DNA of 64,000 nt from Rhabdothermincola salaria (GTDB taxonomy: Bacteria > Actinomycetota > Acidimicrobiia > Acidimicrobiales > Acidimicrobilacustridaceae). The position numbers and the translations under genes are program-made. The stretch covers positions 62,001-126,000 of the forward strand of contig NZ_JAJQXW010000004.1 in the NCBI RefSeq assembly GCF_021246445.1. Direction: 5' to 3'. Shown piece after piece: positions 18,784 to 28,100 of the stretch (the stretch's first letter is position 1; each line of letters starts with the position of its first letter). Under the pieces are notes generated by a model. That model made no database searches, had not been told where the DNA came from, and was given only the letters and a program-made list of their open reading frames with translations.

Positions 18784-21700
18784 CAGTTCCACCCTCGGAG
18801 TGCGTCTTGAAGTTCGTCGATCGTCCAGTCCCGCACCGGTCGAGCATCCCAGCCTTCGGGGACCTCGTCGCCCACAAGCACCACGCCCACCTTGCGGTCG
18901 GGGAACGCCGCTTCCACGACAAGCCCGTCGCTGGTCTCGAACCCAGCCACGAAGTTCGGGCTGTCGGCCCCGAGGACCGCTTCGACCAGCACCCGCACGT
19001 CGTCGTCGATCAGCTCGAGCTCCTCGCGTTGCTCCTCGGTGAGGGTGGCGACCATCGGCGAAGGAGGCTCGCCCACCCCGTCGGCCACCGATGCCGTCAC
19101 TCCAGTCAACGCGACGGCTCCAGCTCGGTGGCGGATCCAGAGGTCGTCGTGATCGCCGCTCGTCGCCTGGGTCGACCCCGCGATCACGGCGCCGGTGCTG
19201 TCGTCGGGCGTACCCAGGAACTGCAGAACATTGGCCCAGGCCAACCAGTCCGACCACCGGGCCCGGTGCGAGAGATCGGTCACGGCGGCATCGTCGTCGG
19301 GCAGCACGGCGAAGGCGGTCCACCGCTCGGCATTGGGATCGGCGAGGTCCAGATAGAGCACCAGGTCAAGACCGTTGACAGTCGACGTCGTCGCCACCAT
19401 CCCTATGGTCGCCTCGGGATCGGCCGTGCCTGCGACATCGAACGGCTCACTCGCCAACACCGCATCCAACACCGAGCTCATCTGCTCGGCATCGACCCGA
19501 GGAGGGCCGGATGCGCCGGCGAGACCCGCGACGGAGGAGAGGGCGAGTCGGCGCCAATCCTCATTACTGGGGCGGATCAGGTACTGCAGCAGCAGGTCCA
19601 TGGGGTTGCGCTGGATCTCGCCGACATCGATGGTGCCGTGGCGGGCCAGGTGGACTTGCTGCGCCTTCCCCTTGGCGTCGGTGCCGAGCAAGGTGCGGTG
19701 TGGGGGGATCTGGGGCGGGTCGGCGGTGACGGCGGTGTGGAAGCGTTCGACGTCGTCCCACGACAGGTTCCACACCAGCCGGCCGGACGCCCGCACGCCG
19801 GCGCGTTTGCGAGCGTCGTCGGCGATTCTGTTGTGGTCGGCTGAGGCGTGGAACTGGTAGCCGTCGAGGTAGATGGTGACCTCAGGTGCAGCTGCGTCCA
19901 TGCGCTTGATCAGAAAGTCGGGCGCCGTGTTCGGCGAGGTCATCAGGCCGGGCTGCTCCTCGATGCGGTACCGGATGACGTCGGCGCCCCGGGTGATGGT
20001 GAGCTCGAAGGCTTCGTAGCGACCCTTGCCCGGCACCCTGATGTAGTCGAGCTCGCCGCTGGTGTCGTGCTCCACCCACTCGCGAAGGGCCACCTTGAAC
20101 CGCCGCTCGAGCTCGGACTCCTCGACCTGGGCGATGCTCACGTCGCCGATGGTGGCCACCTTGATCGGGTCCCAGTCCTCGAGCAAGGCGTCGAGCAGTT
20201 CCTTGGCCAGCTCACGCCGGGCCAGGTCGTACTCCCACCGGTCGATGACGCCGAGCAGGCAGCGGTGGCACGCGGGGCGGCCCTCGGAGCGGCACGGGCA
20301 CCGCACGATGTGCTCGCGTGCGGCGAGGAGGATCTGGTGGACCTCGTCGGGGTCGGCGAGCGGTCCGAGATATCCCGTGCCACCGGGTACCTGGTCATAC
20401 AGCACAAGAAACCGGCGCCGGCCCTGGCCACTCACGTTGGGGGCGTCTGCGGTGGCAACCGTGAGGTGCTCGGGGTTGCCACCGAGGCGGGCCCGAATGC
20501 CGAGCAGTAGCGCTGCCTTGAAGCTCACCAAGCGCTCGTCGACCTCGAACATCGAGACGGGCACCACGAAACGGATGGCCTCGGTGGTGAGCTCGTGCAA
20601 CAGCACCACCGGGTCCCACTGCTCGCCGACGGAACCTGACCGGACCTTGCACCAGCCCTGGTGCAGGCGCTCGGGGCGCCTGCCACCACCGTCGTTGCGC
20701 GCATCCTTCACCGCACCGCAGTGGCGGCACACCGTGAACGACGCGACGTGGCGGTCCTGGCCCGCCACTGGACGTTGCTCCCCGGGCCGTTCGCTCATGC
20801 CCAGGTTGAACGTCCGCAGCCGGGTGCGGTGGCACAGCTCGGCGCCGAAGGTCTGCGCCTGGATGAGCCACGCCCCGCTGACCTCGGTCGGCTCAGGGTC
20901 GACGAGCGTGACGACCTCGTAGCCCTCTCGGACCCGTTCGTCGGTGTCGTCGTACACCCGGGACTGCTCCTCGGATCCCGAGGCCAGCGTAGTGCGCAGA
21001 CGTAGCACCCAATGCTGGGAACCGACGTCGGCGATGCCGGCCCGGCCGCACCGGGGGCAGGTCGTGGGCGGTCTTCCCTCCTGCTCGAGGTCGGCGAAGG
21101 CGCAGTCGGGGCAGAGGCGCCAGCGCTCGTAGAGCGGCTCGGCGGCTGCGCCGATCTCGAGCGCGTCGACGACGTGGCGGTGGCCGTCGGCGTAGAAGGT
21201 GTTGCCGGGGGCGAACTCCCGGATGGCGATGCGGCCGGGTCGGTCGTAAGACACGACCTCGGTGCGGTACTCGTCGTCGACCTTCGACCACATGGTGGCC
21301 GACAGCTCAACCGAGTCGTCGACCAGCGTGTAGTTGGGCAGCACGCCGATGCGTTCGAGGGCGCTCAGCGAGTACTCGTCGCGGTGGTCGCGCAGGAGGC
21401 GAACCACCGCCGACCGCTGGCCCTTGAGCGACTTCAGCTCCTCCTCGTCGGGCTCGCTGCGGTTGCCGATGGCCTCGAGCTTGTCGATGGCGGTGTTGAG
21501 GCGGTTGCGGCGCAGGTCGAGGTCCTTGCGGTGCCCGAACCAGTCGTCGGCCGCCTCCTTCAAGCGCGGCTCGATGCCGCCACCGGCAAAGTCCCGCAGC
21601 TTGTCGGCTGCGGGTTTCGTGAGCTGGGTGCCGAACAGGTCGATGAACGCGTCTACGTGGGCCGGTGTCCCGATCGAGGCGTCGACGATCACCCGGAAGA

Positions 21701-24700
21701 GGCCCTCGGCCTCGAACGCCCGCTTCATGAGATCGCCGACGCGGTTGGCCAGGGGCGGGCCGGCGACAGTGCCCTTGGCGATCAGGTCGATGAGGTAGGC
21801 GACGTACTGACGCTCGAGCGTCTCGGTTGCCTCGAGGTAGCAGTTCGGTGGGCGGACGACCCCGGCGAGCATGGCCTCGGGTTCGGCCAGGTAGTACAGC
21901 CCGTGGGTGTCGCTGCGAACGAAGGTAGTGACGAGAGCGTTGCCCGTGGCCCGGCCCGCCCGCCCGACTCGTTGGATGTACGACGCCGGGTTGCGGGGCA
22001 CCGAGGTGAGCATCACGGCGGAGAGGTCGCCGATGTCGATGCCCATCTCGAGCGTGGGTGTGGCTGTGAGCACGTTGGGTGCGTCCGGCGCGGTGCCGAC
22101 CTTGAACGCGGTCTCGACCGCTTCACGCTCGCGGCGGTTGAGCAGTCCCGTGTGCTCGGCGGTGACGACCCGGCGAGGTCGGCCCTGGCGGTAGAAGCGG
22201 CGGTAGTAGCCGCTGTCCACCACCGTTTGGGAACGGAGGTGACCGGGGCAGCGGTAACGACGGCAGGGCACGCCGATCCACCGGTCGTGTATGTCGGGAA
22301 GTACCGTGTCGGCCGCGCCGCACAGATCGCACCGCACCACGACCGGGTCCAGCAGCTCGTCGCCGGTGCCGGGGATGTCGACGGCCACGACCGCACGCCG
22401 GTCGAGCCCGTAGACCCGCTGACCACCGGCGGCGTCGACGCGCCGGATCACTTCGGTCGCTTGTGCCAGCGTGTCGACGACCCGCTGGTTGACGGCCTGT
22501 GCATGCACCGGGTCCAGCCCGAGGGTGCGCGCTGCCCAGTCGATGAACCACGTCGGCGTCATGGCCATCGCGGTCAGCGAGTCGAACTCGCTTCGTCCTG
22601 CGGTGGTCGCGAAGATCGGGCGGCCCTGGCCTTGGGCGAACGGGGGCAGCCCGGCGGGTCGGCCGCCCCAGATGAACCACTGCTTGCCGCCGTCCTCGAC
22701 GTACTTCTGCAGCAATGGGTGGAAGAGGGCGCCGCTGGTGCGCAGCCGCTCGCCCAGCCCGAGCACGTAGCCCTCGAGCCCGCGCTCGACCGTTTCGGCC
22801 AGGTCGCCGAGAACGTCCCGGACCGCTTCTGCCGCCAGGTCGACCGCCTCGTCGAGTTCGCCCCACGCCACCCCGCTGGCTGCGGCCACCGATTGCTCGA
22901 GGGTGCGGCCGACCCGGGCCCGCAGGCCGAACTCGAGGTCGACCTCGAAGCCGACCCGGCTGTCGAGGACGGCTAGTGCATCGGCTGGTGGGTCCTCGGT
23001 CCACACCGGCCGCACCCGGTGATCGCGAAGCAGATCAGGGGGCACGAGCCCGAAGCGGTCGTGAGGCGTATGGGCCTCGGCCATGAGCGCATCGCCCAGG
23101 TCGACCAGGTTGATGCCGTCGGGGTGGTCCTGGAGTACACCCGAGATGAGCGCCCGCAGGTTGAAGCGGTGGCTACGGCCTGCGAAGAAGGCCGCTCGGT
23201 GCGAGGCGTCCTGCACCGAATCGGTGAAGGCCAGGAGCTTGCGCTCCTCGGCCTCGACATGGGCTGAGCCGAACATGGTGTTGATCGTCACGGAGGCCAA
23301 CGAGGCAACGGCGAGGCCGACGAAGCGGATGGCGTCGGTCTCACGGCACGCCGGGCAGGTCTGGCGGCGACCGTCGTCGTCTTCGACGCTCACGTGGACG
23401 GCGATGGTGTGCTCGTCCGCCGTACCCGTCACCCGCAGAGCGATCGGGTCGAAGGGCACTGCGGCGGGGTCCTCGCCGTGGGCGCGCAGGACCACCCTCA
23501 CCAGTGGCGACCGGTCGATGGCGGCGCGGTAGATGGCGCCGGGGTTGTCGGAGAACGTGTCCCGTAGTTCGGAGCGCAGGGTCATCCAGCCGGCGTGGCC
23601 GCACCGGCGGCAGTAGACGGCCGGCAGATCGACCGCGGCTGCCATGGGGCCTTGGCCCACTACACCCTCGCCGTTCTCGGCGAGGGGGGCCGGAAGGGCC
23701 GCGGCCGCCGGCGCGTCGGCCCAACGGAACGACGTAGTGGCATCGACGCCTCGCAGCACGCGTGACACCTCGCGCACCCAGAGCTGCACTTCGACCGGCA
23801 GCAGAGGGGTGATCCGGGTGCCGACCCGTCGCCGGGCGATCGACAGCAGGGCGAGGTAGCGCGACACGGCGATGGCGACCCGTTCGGGGTCGTGTTGGGC
23901 CACCCGTCCCCAGTCGGGTGCCCGGGCCACGATCTCCACCACTGCGTCGTCGAACGAGCGGGTGCGCTCACCCACCGCGCTGAGCACGGCCCGGGTGAGG
24001 GGGTGGGCGAGCAGGCGCACCCCGAGCTCGACTGGGTCGCCCACCGGGGTGTGGGTGGGATCGTCGGGCCGGTGGCAGAAGGCGAAGGCCAACGCCTCGA
24101 GGTCGTCCTCGTCGATCTGGAGCACATCGTCGACACTGGGTATCGGGAGCTCGTAGTCGACGCGCCCGCAGGCCTCGTCGACGGTCTGACGGGTCTCGCC
24201 GATCACCGCGTCGGCACCGACGTCGACCCCGAACACCTTTGTGGCGAAGTCGCGCAGATCGGCCTCGGCCGACCGCTCGCTACCCATGGTGGCCGACGTC
24301 GCCACCGGCGCCGCCGAGCCCAGGGGCCGGTCGGGCGTCGCCATGTCGAGCGTCGCCCCGAGTCGGCGCAGGAGCATGGCCACGTCGGTGCCCTGGGCGC
24401 CGTCGTAGGTGTGGAACTCGTCGAGCACCACGTAGCGGAGCGTCTCCGGCTCGTTCGCTGCCCACAGGTCGTGGTCCTCGCGCCGCAGCAACAGGAAGTC
24501 GAGCATCTTGTAGTTGGTGAGCAGGATGTCGGGAGGGCTAGTGCGCAGGGCGTAGCGCTCGTCGACCAGGTGGTCGGGTCCCATGGTCGTGTGGCTGCCG
24601 TTGTCACCGATGTACAGCCCGGCGGTGAGCCCCGACAGGCGGGGGTCCTCGGCGATGAGCCCCGCGATGCGCGTTGCCTGATCCGATGCCAGGGCGTTCA

Positions 24701-25115
24701 TCGGGTACAGGATCAACGCCTTGATCCCCTTGCCGCCGATGTCGCGCTGACGGGCACAGTGGTCGAGGATCGGCAGAAGGAAACACTCGGTCTTACCGGA
24801 CCCGGTGCCGGTGGTGACGAGGGTGGCTTCGGGGTCACGCCCGCCGACGCTGGACAACCGCTCGAAAGCGGCAGCCTGGTGCTGGTACGGAACGAGCCCC
24901 TCGGGTAGCCAGCCCAGCGGCGACTTCCAGTCCGACCCGACAGGCCGGAACGGCGTGCGCACCCGCAGGTAGGGCCCCCGAAAGATCCCCTGAGCCGGAT
25001 CGGTCAGGAACGCCTCGAGCGCGTCCCGCACGTCGTCGTCCGCCAGCGAGAAGGTAGTGGCCAGGTAGTCGACCAACGCTCGGCGGACCTCGCCTGCCAC
25101 CAGCGAAGGGATCAT
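18783..25115 (-). CDS. YprA/DruE-type DEAD-box helicase with DUF1998 and terminal nuclease-like domain
   Basis: This 2110-residue protein is the core of the system. Helicase lobe 1 has Walker A VTTGTGSGKTECFLLP near residue 103, VVLDEFHTYDGAQGTD near 228, and ATSATMGS. Cys pairs (CRRCGHAGW, CPACRETD, CDLCGAAD, CPRCGRAG) suggest zinc sites. Lobe 2 ends in TLEMGIDIGDLSAVMLTS and YIQRVGRAGRATG near 1045. DUF1998 follows near 1570 (VPGGTGYLG, CPCRSEGRPACHRCL). The last 380 residues contain a Vsr/DUF559-like nuclease pattern (TAPDFLI, then VTIYLDGYQFHASADH and ARKRAGVRASG). Size and single-chain architecture fit DruE of Druantia and the YprA proteins of ARMADA better than DISARM, where the functions are split between DrmA and DrmB. 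It overlaps both neighbours. Confidence 0.85.
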   Translation of the reverse strand: MIPSLVAGEVRRALVDYLATTFSLADDDVRDALEAFLTDPAQGIFRGPYLRVRTPFRPVGSDWKSPLGWLPEGLVPYQHQAAAFERLSSVGGRDPEATLVTTGTGSGKTECFLLPILDHCARQRDIGGKGIKALILYPMNALASDQATRIAGLIAEDPRLSGLTAGLYIGDNGSHTTMGPDHLVDERYALRTSPPDILLTNYKMLDFLLLRREDHDLWAANEPETLRYVVLDEFHTYDGAQGTDVAMLLRRLGATLDMATPDRPLGSAAPVATSATMGSERSAEADLRDFATKVFGVDVGADAVIGETRQTVDEACGRVDYELPIPSVDDVLQIDEDDLEALAFAFCHRPDDPTHTPVGDPVELGVRLLAHPLTRAVLSAVGERTRSFDDAVVEIVARAPDWGRVAQHDPERVAIAVSRYLALLSIARRRVGTRITPLLPVEVQLWVREVSRVLRGVDATTSFRWADAPAAAALPAPLAENGEGVVGQGPMAAAVDLPAVYCRRCGHAGWMTLRSELRDTFSDNPGAIYRAAIDRSPLVRVVLRAHGEDPAAVPFDPIALRVTGTADEHTIAVHVSVEDDDGRRQTCPACRETDAIRFVGLAVASLASVTINTMFGSAHVEAEERKLLAFTDSVQDASHRAAFFAGRSHRFNLRALISGVLQDHPDGINLVDLGDALMAEAHTPHDRFGLVPPDLLRDHRVRPVWTEDPPADALAVLDSRVGFEVDLEFGLRARVGRTLEQSVAAASGVAWGELDEAVDLAAEAVRDVLGDLAETVERGLEGYVLGLGERLRTSGALFHPLLQKYVEDGGKQWFIWGGRPAGLPPFAQGQGRPIFATTAGRSEFDSLTAMAMTPTWFIDWAARTLGLDPVHAQAVNQRVVDTLAQATEVIRRVDAAGGQRVYGLDRRAVVAVDIPGTGDELLDPVVVRCDLCGAADTVLPDIHDRWIGVPCRRYRCPGHLRSQTVVDSGYYRRFYRQGRPRRVVTAEHTGLLNRREREAVETAFKVGTAPDAPNVLTATPTLEMGIDIGDLSAVMLTSVPRNPASYIQRVGRAGRATGNALVTTFVRSDTHGLYYLAEPEAMLAGVVRPPNCYLEATETLERQYVAYLIDLIAKGTVAGPPLANRVGDLMKRAFEAEGLFRVIVDASIGTPAHVDAFIDLFGTQLTKPAADKLRDFAGGGIEPRLKEAADDWFGHRKDLDLRRNRLNTAIDKLEAIGNRSEPDEEELKSLKGQRSAVVRLLRDHRDEYSLSALERIGVLPNYTLVDDSVELSATMWSKVDDEYRTEVVSYDRPGRIAIREFAPGNTFYADGHRHVVDALEIGAAAEPLYERWRLCPDCAFADLEQEGRPPTTCPRCGRAGIADVGSQHWVLRLRTTLASGSEEQSRVYDDTDERVREGYEVVTLVDPEPTEVSGAWLIQAQTFGAELCHRTRLRTFNLGMSERPGEQRPVAGQDRHVASFTVCRHCGAVKDARNDGGGRRPERLHQGWCKVRSGSVGEQWDPVVLLHELTTEAIRFVVPVSMFEVDERLVSFKAALLLGIRARLGGNPEHLTVATADAPNVSGQGRRRFLVLYDQVPGGTGYLGPLADPDEVHQILLAAREHIVRCPCRSEGRPACHRCLLGVIDRWEYDLARRELAKELLDALLEDWDPIKVATIGDVSIAQVEESELERRFKVALREWVEHDTSGELDYIRVPGKGRYEAFELTITRGADVIRYRIEEQPGLMTSPNTAPDFLIKRMDAAAPEVTIYLDGYQFHASADHNRIADDARKRAGVRASGRLVWNLSWDDVERFHTAVTADPPQIPPHRTLLGTDAKGKAQQVHLARHGTIDVGEIQRNPMDLLLQYLIRPSNEDWRRLALSSVAGLAGASGPPRVDAEQMSSVLDAVLASEPFDVAGTADPEATIGMVATTSTVNGLDLVLYLDLADPNAERWTAFAVLPDDDAAVTDLSHRARWSDWLAWANVLQFLGTPDDSTGAVIAGSTQATSGDHDDLWIRHRAGAVALTGVTASVADGVGEPPSPMVATLTEEQREELELIDDDVRVLVEAVLGADSPNFVAGFETSDGLVVEAAFPDRKVGVVLVGDEVPEGWDARPVRDWTIDELQDALRGWN

Positions 25116-28100
25116 CCGTACTCCCCCGCGTCGAGGCGACGCTGGAACTCGACGTAGGCACGGGTCATCTCCGCCTCACGATCGGGCCGGGTGAAAGGCG
25201 GCGTGTACTGGCCCTCCCAGTCCACCGAGTCCGGGTCCTCCTCCCACTGCTCGAACATCTTCCACACGCTCTTCCACTCCGGCCCCCGCCTCTTGTCCTT
25301 CGCCTCCTGCTGGAGCTGAGCTTGGCGATAGCCGGCCGACTGGTGGTGAGCGCAGATCTTGCGCCCCTCAGAGTCGAACGCCATGGCGTACTCGTACTTG
25401 CGCAAAACCGCGAACTGCGTCCGGTACATCGCACAAAGCTGCTCAGCTGTGAGGCCAAGCATGAGCGCTGCGAGAGCATCGATCTCGACGAGTGCGAGCC
25501 GGCGCTCGAAGTCGCCGCGTAACGGCGTGTCCATTGTCCAAGCGGTCTGCCCTACACCAAGCAGGACCCGACGTAGGAGCGGGTCCGTCCAGCGGTCGTT
25601 GAGCCAGGTCGGAGAGTGAAGGTCTTCCCAAAGGGGAGCATAGGTAGAGGTCAGGCAGTTCAGTCGAGCAGTTCGAATGAGGATCGGCTCGGCGAATGGC
25701 GTGTAGAGAGGAAACACAGAGCGGGTGACGGTTGTGTCCTGGATATTGGACTTTCCTACTTGCTTAACCAGATAGTCGTATGGAATGGACGACCAGAGTC
25801 CCGCTAGGAGCACCGTCCTAGATGCATCCTGCATCGCGATTGTGTGACATGCATTGACGTGAGTCGGTCCTGGCATGATCAAGGCCGGATGCAACGACCG
25901 CTCCAGCCCAGGCTGAGTCATTGAGCGGTAAATCATTCGGACGTACGACGAAGAAGGACGTCCATCCCAGTGCGTGTAGCGACTCAAGAAGGTATCCCGG
26001 TCGGTTCGACGTTGGTAGTTCGTCCGTGGGACCACGTCGGCCAACAAGCCAACGAGATCCCACTCCTCGTAGTCTTGGTTGTGTCGACATCCTTCGTTGG
26101 GTTGTTTCGCAAAGGGCGTCGCAACAGTGAAATGAGGTCCCTGGAGAATTACATCATCCCATGTACCCGGCACTTCCGTATCCCACAAGATAGAACCGTC
26201 TTCCTTTGCCCCTTTCTCATGCCAGCCGGCACTCCAAAAGTACCCGTGATCGTTGAGCCTTACAGGTTGACTCGCGAGGGCTGATAGAGCTCCAAGGTCT
26301 TGGCTGCTGACGGGGCGCATCAGTCGGGCTTGGCTCGGGGCCGTGCCAGGCTCGTCGAAGAGCTGAGCCCAATCCGACAGAACCTCGATGTCAATCCGTA
26401 CAATTCGACTTCGATGAACTCGAAGATCCCACCCGCCGGCGGGCAGTTGCACCCCAGGGGCGGGGCCCGATCCGTCGTGGTCGAAGGAACCGTCGACCTG
26501 GATGGGGTGGACGAGGCCCGCAATCTGTTGGAATGACACTTCGCCAGCCGGCCCATATATGGCGACGGCATACTCTACCCAGAAGTCAACTTCCTCAAAA
26601 AGTAGAAGTGCGTTAAGGAACAAAAAGTGCCGACAAAACCGTCTGTAAGCGAGCTCGCGGAGTTGCCCGGCCTTCGGATCGACCAGATGGCGAATTGGCT
26701 GGGCCAGACCTATGGCCCCCAGAGCACCCGCATGACGCCAGACGGTGTCCATGAAGACCATGTAGAGGTTGGTTTGGACACCAGCGAGGACTGGGCGGAG
26801 CTGAATCGACCCTATCGACTGGACGAGCCCTTCATGTGACGCAACCTCCGCCAGATAGGTCGACTTGCGTTCGAGGGTCTCTAGACCCGCCCGCCGCCGT
26901 GCTTTGCGCTCTCGCTCGGGCGCCTTTTCCACTATCCCCCACCATGGTTCCCACTCAGCGAGAACGGTGTCATCTAGCCATCTCGGTCGCACCCATGGTG
27001 GGTTTCCCACTTGAAGGCTGAATCCGCCTGCGCGGAACAGGGGCGCGTACTCAAGCTCCCAGTGCCACGCTCCTTCCTTGCGGGCGAGGTCGGTCGACCG
27101 ACGGAGCCAGGAAAGTTCATCCAAGGCCGCCAAGAGGGATTCGCGACCCGCTGCTCGCAACTTCTCAGCCGCCTGAATCGCCTCCAGGTCGGCAAACAGA
27201 TCGAGCTGCCCGGTCGGTTCCGTCGGCTTGGGACCGATGATCCGTTCCAGGGTCGTCAGCCACTCGTTCCACGTCGGAAGCTTCACCTCGCCGTCGAGCG
27301 TCCAGAACCACAGGCCGACCCATGCGTCCATCACCAGCCGAAGCCGCCCCAGAGCGGACTCGGGGTTGTTCAGGATCTTTTCGGCGGCTCGGCGATCGTC
27401 TGCCGGCGCTCCACCATCGCCGTCGGTGCCGTAGAGGCCGAGCGGCCGGCGCATGCGTTGGTTGAGGCGGTCGAGGAGGTCGGTCGCCTCCTCCCACAGG
27501 CGCTCTACTCCGGCGGCGAGGGCGGTGAGGCGATCGGCGTCCTTGGCGCTCGGCGCCTTGAGGATCGTCTTGCGCCACTCCGCCAGCGCCTTGGCCTGGT
27601 CGGGGGCGAGCTCCTTGGCTTCTTTGCGGCCGGCGACGGCACCCCAGCCGTGGCCCGGAAGGAGGAAGTGATGGATCTCATCGGGCTCGAGCGTCTCGGA
27701 GAGCGGCCGATCGGTGGGCGGCACGGCCTCGGCGGCCTTGTCCTTGGCCCAGAGTTTGTCCTTCAGACGACCGGCGTTCCACGTGGCCCGTCGGCAGCCG
27801 ACGAGGCTGTTGCCGCGGCGGAGGCGGAGACCGAACCAAGGGGCCTTGAGGCCGGGATACATGCAGTTGAGCCAGAGGCTGACCTCGGCCAGCTCCACGG
27901 CGGTGGTGTTGAGGTCGACCCCGTAGCTCTGGTGGAGGGCGAAGTGGGCCTTCACCTTCTGAAGCTCGCGCTGGTAGCGCTCGGCGTCGAGGGTCTCGCC
28001 GAGCTCGGCCTGGCGGCGTTTGAGGTACTCGGCCGAGAGCTGGTTGATGGCCTCGTTGAGGAACGCTCCCGAGCCGAGCGCCGGCTCGCAGATGGTGAGG

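Noticed and set aside
16633-19323. Longer start at 19323 for the UvrD-type gene
   Set aside because: The extra 180 codons overlap the YprA gene and read as Arg/Gly-rich shadow sequence; ATG 18783 with the TGATG junction explains the operon.
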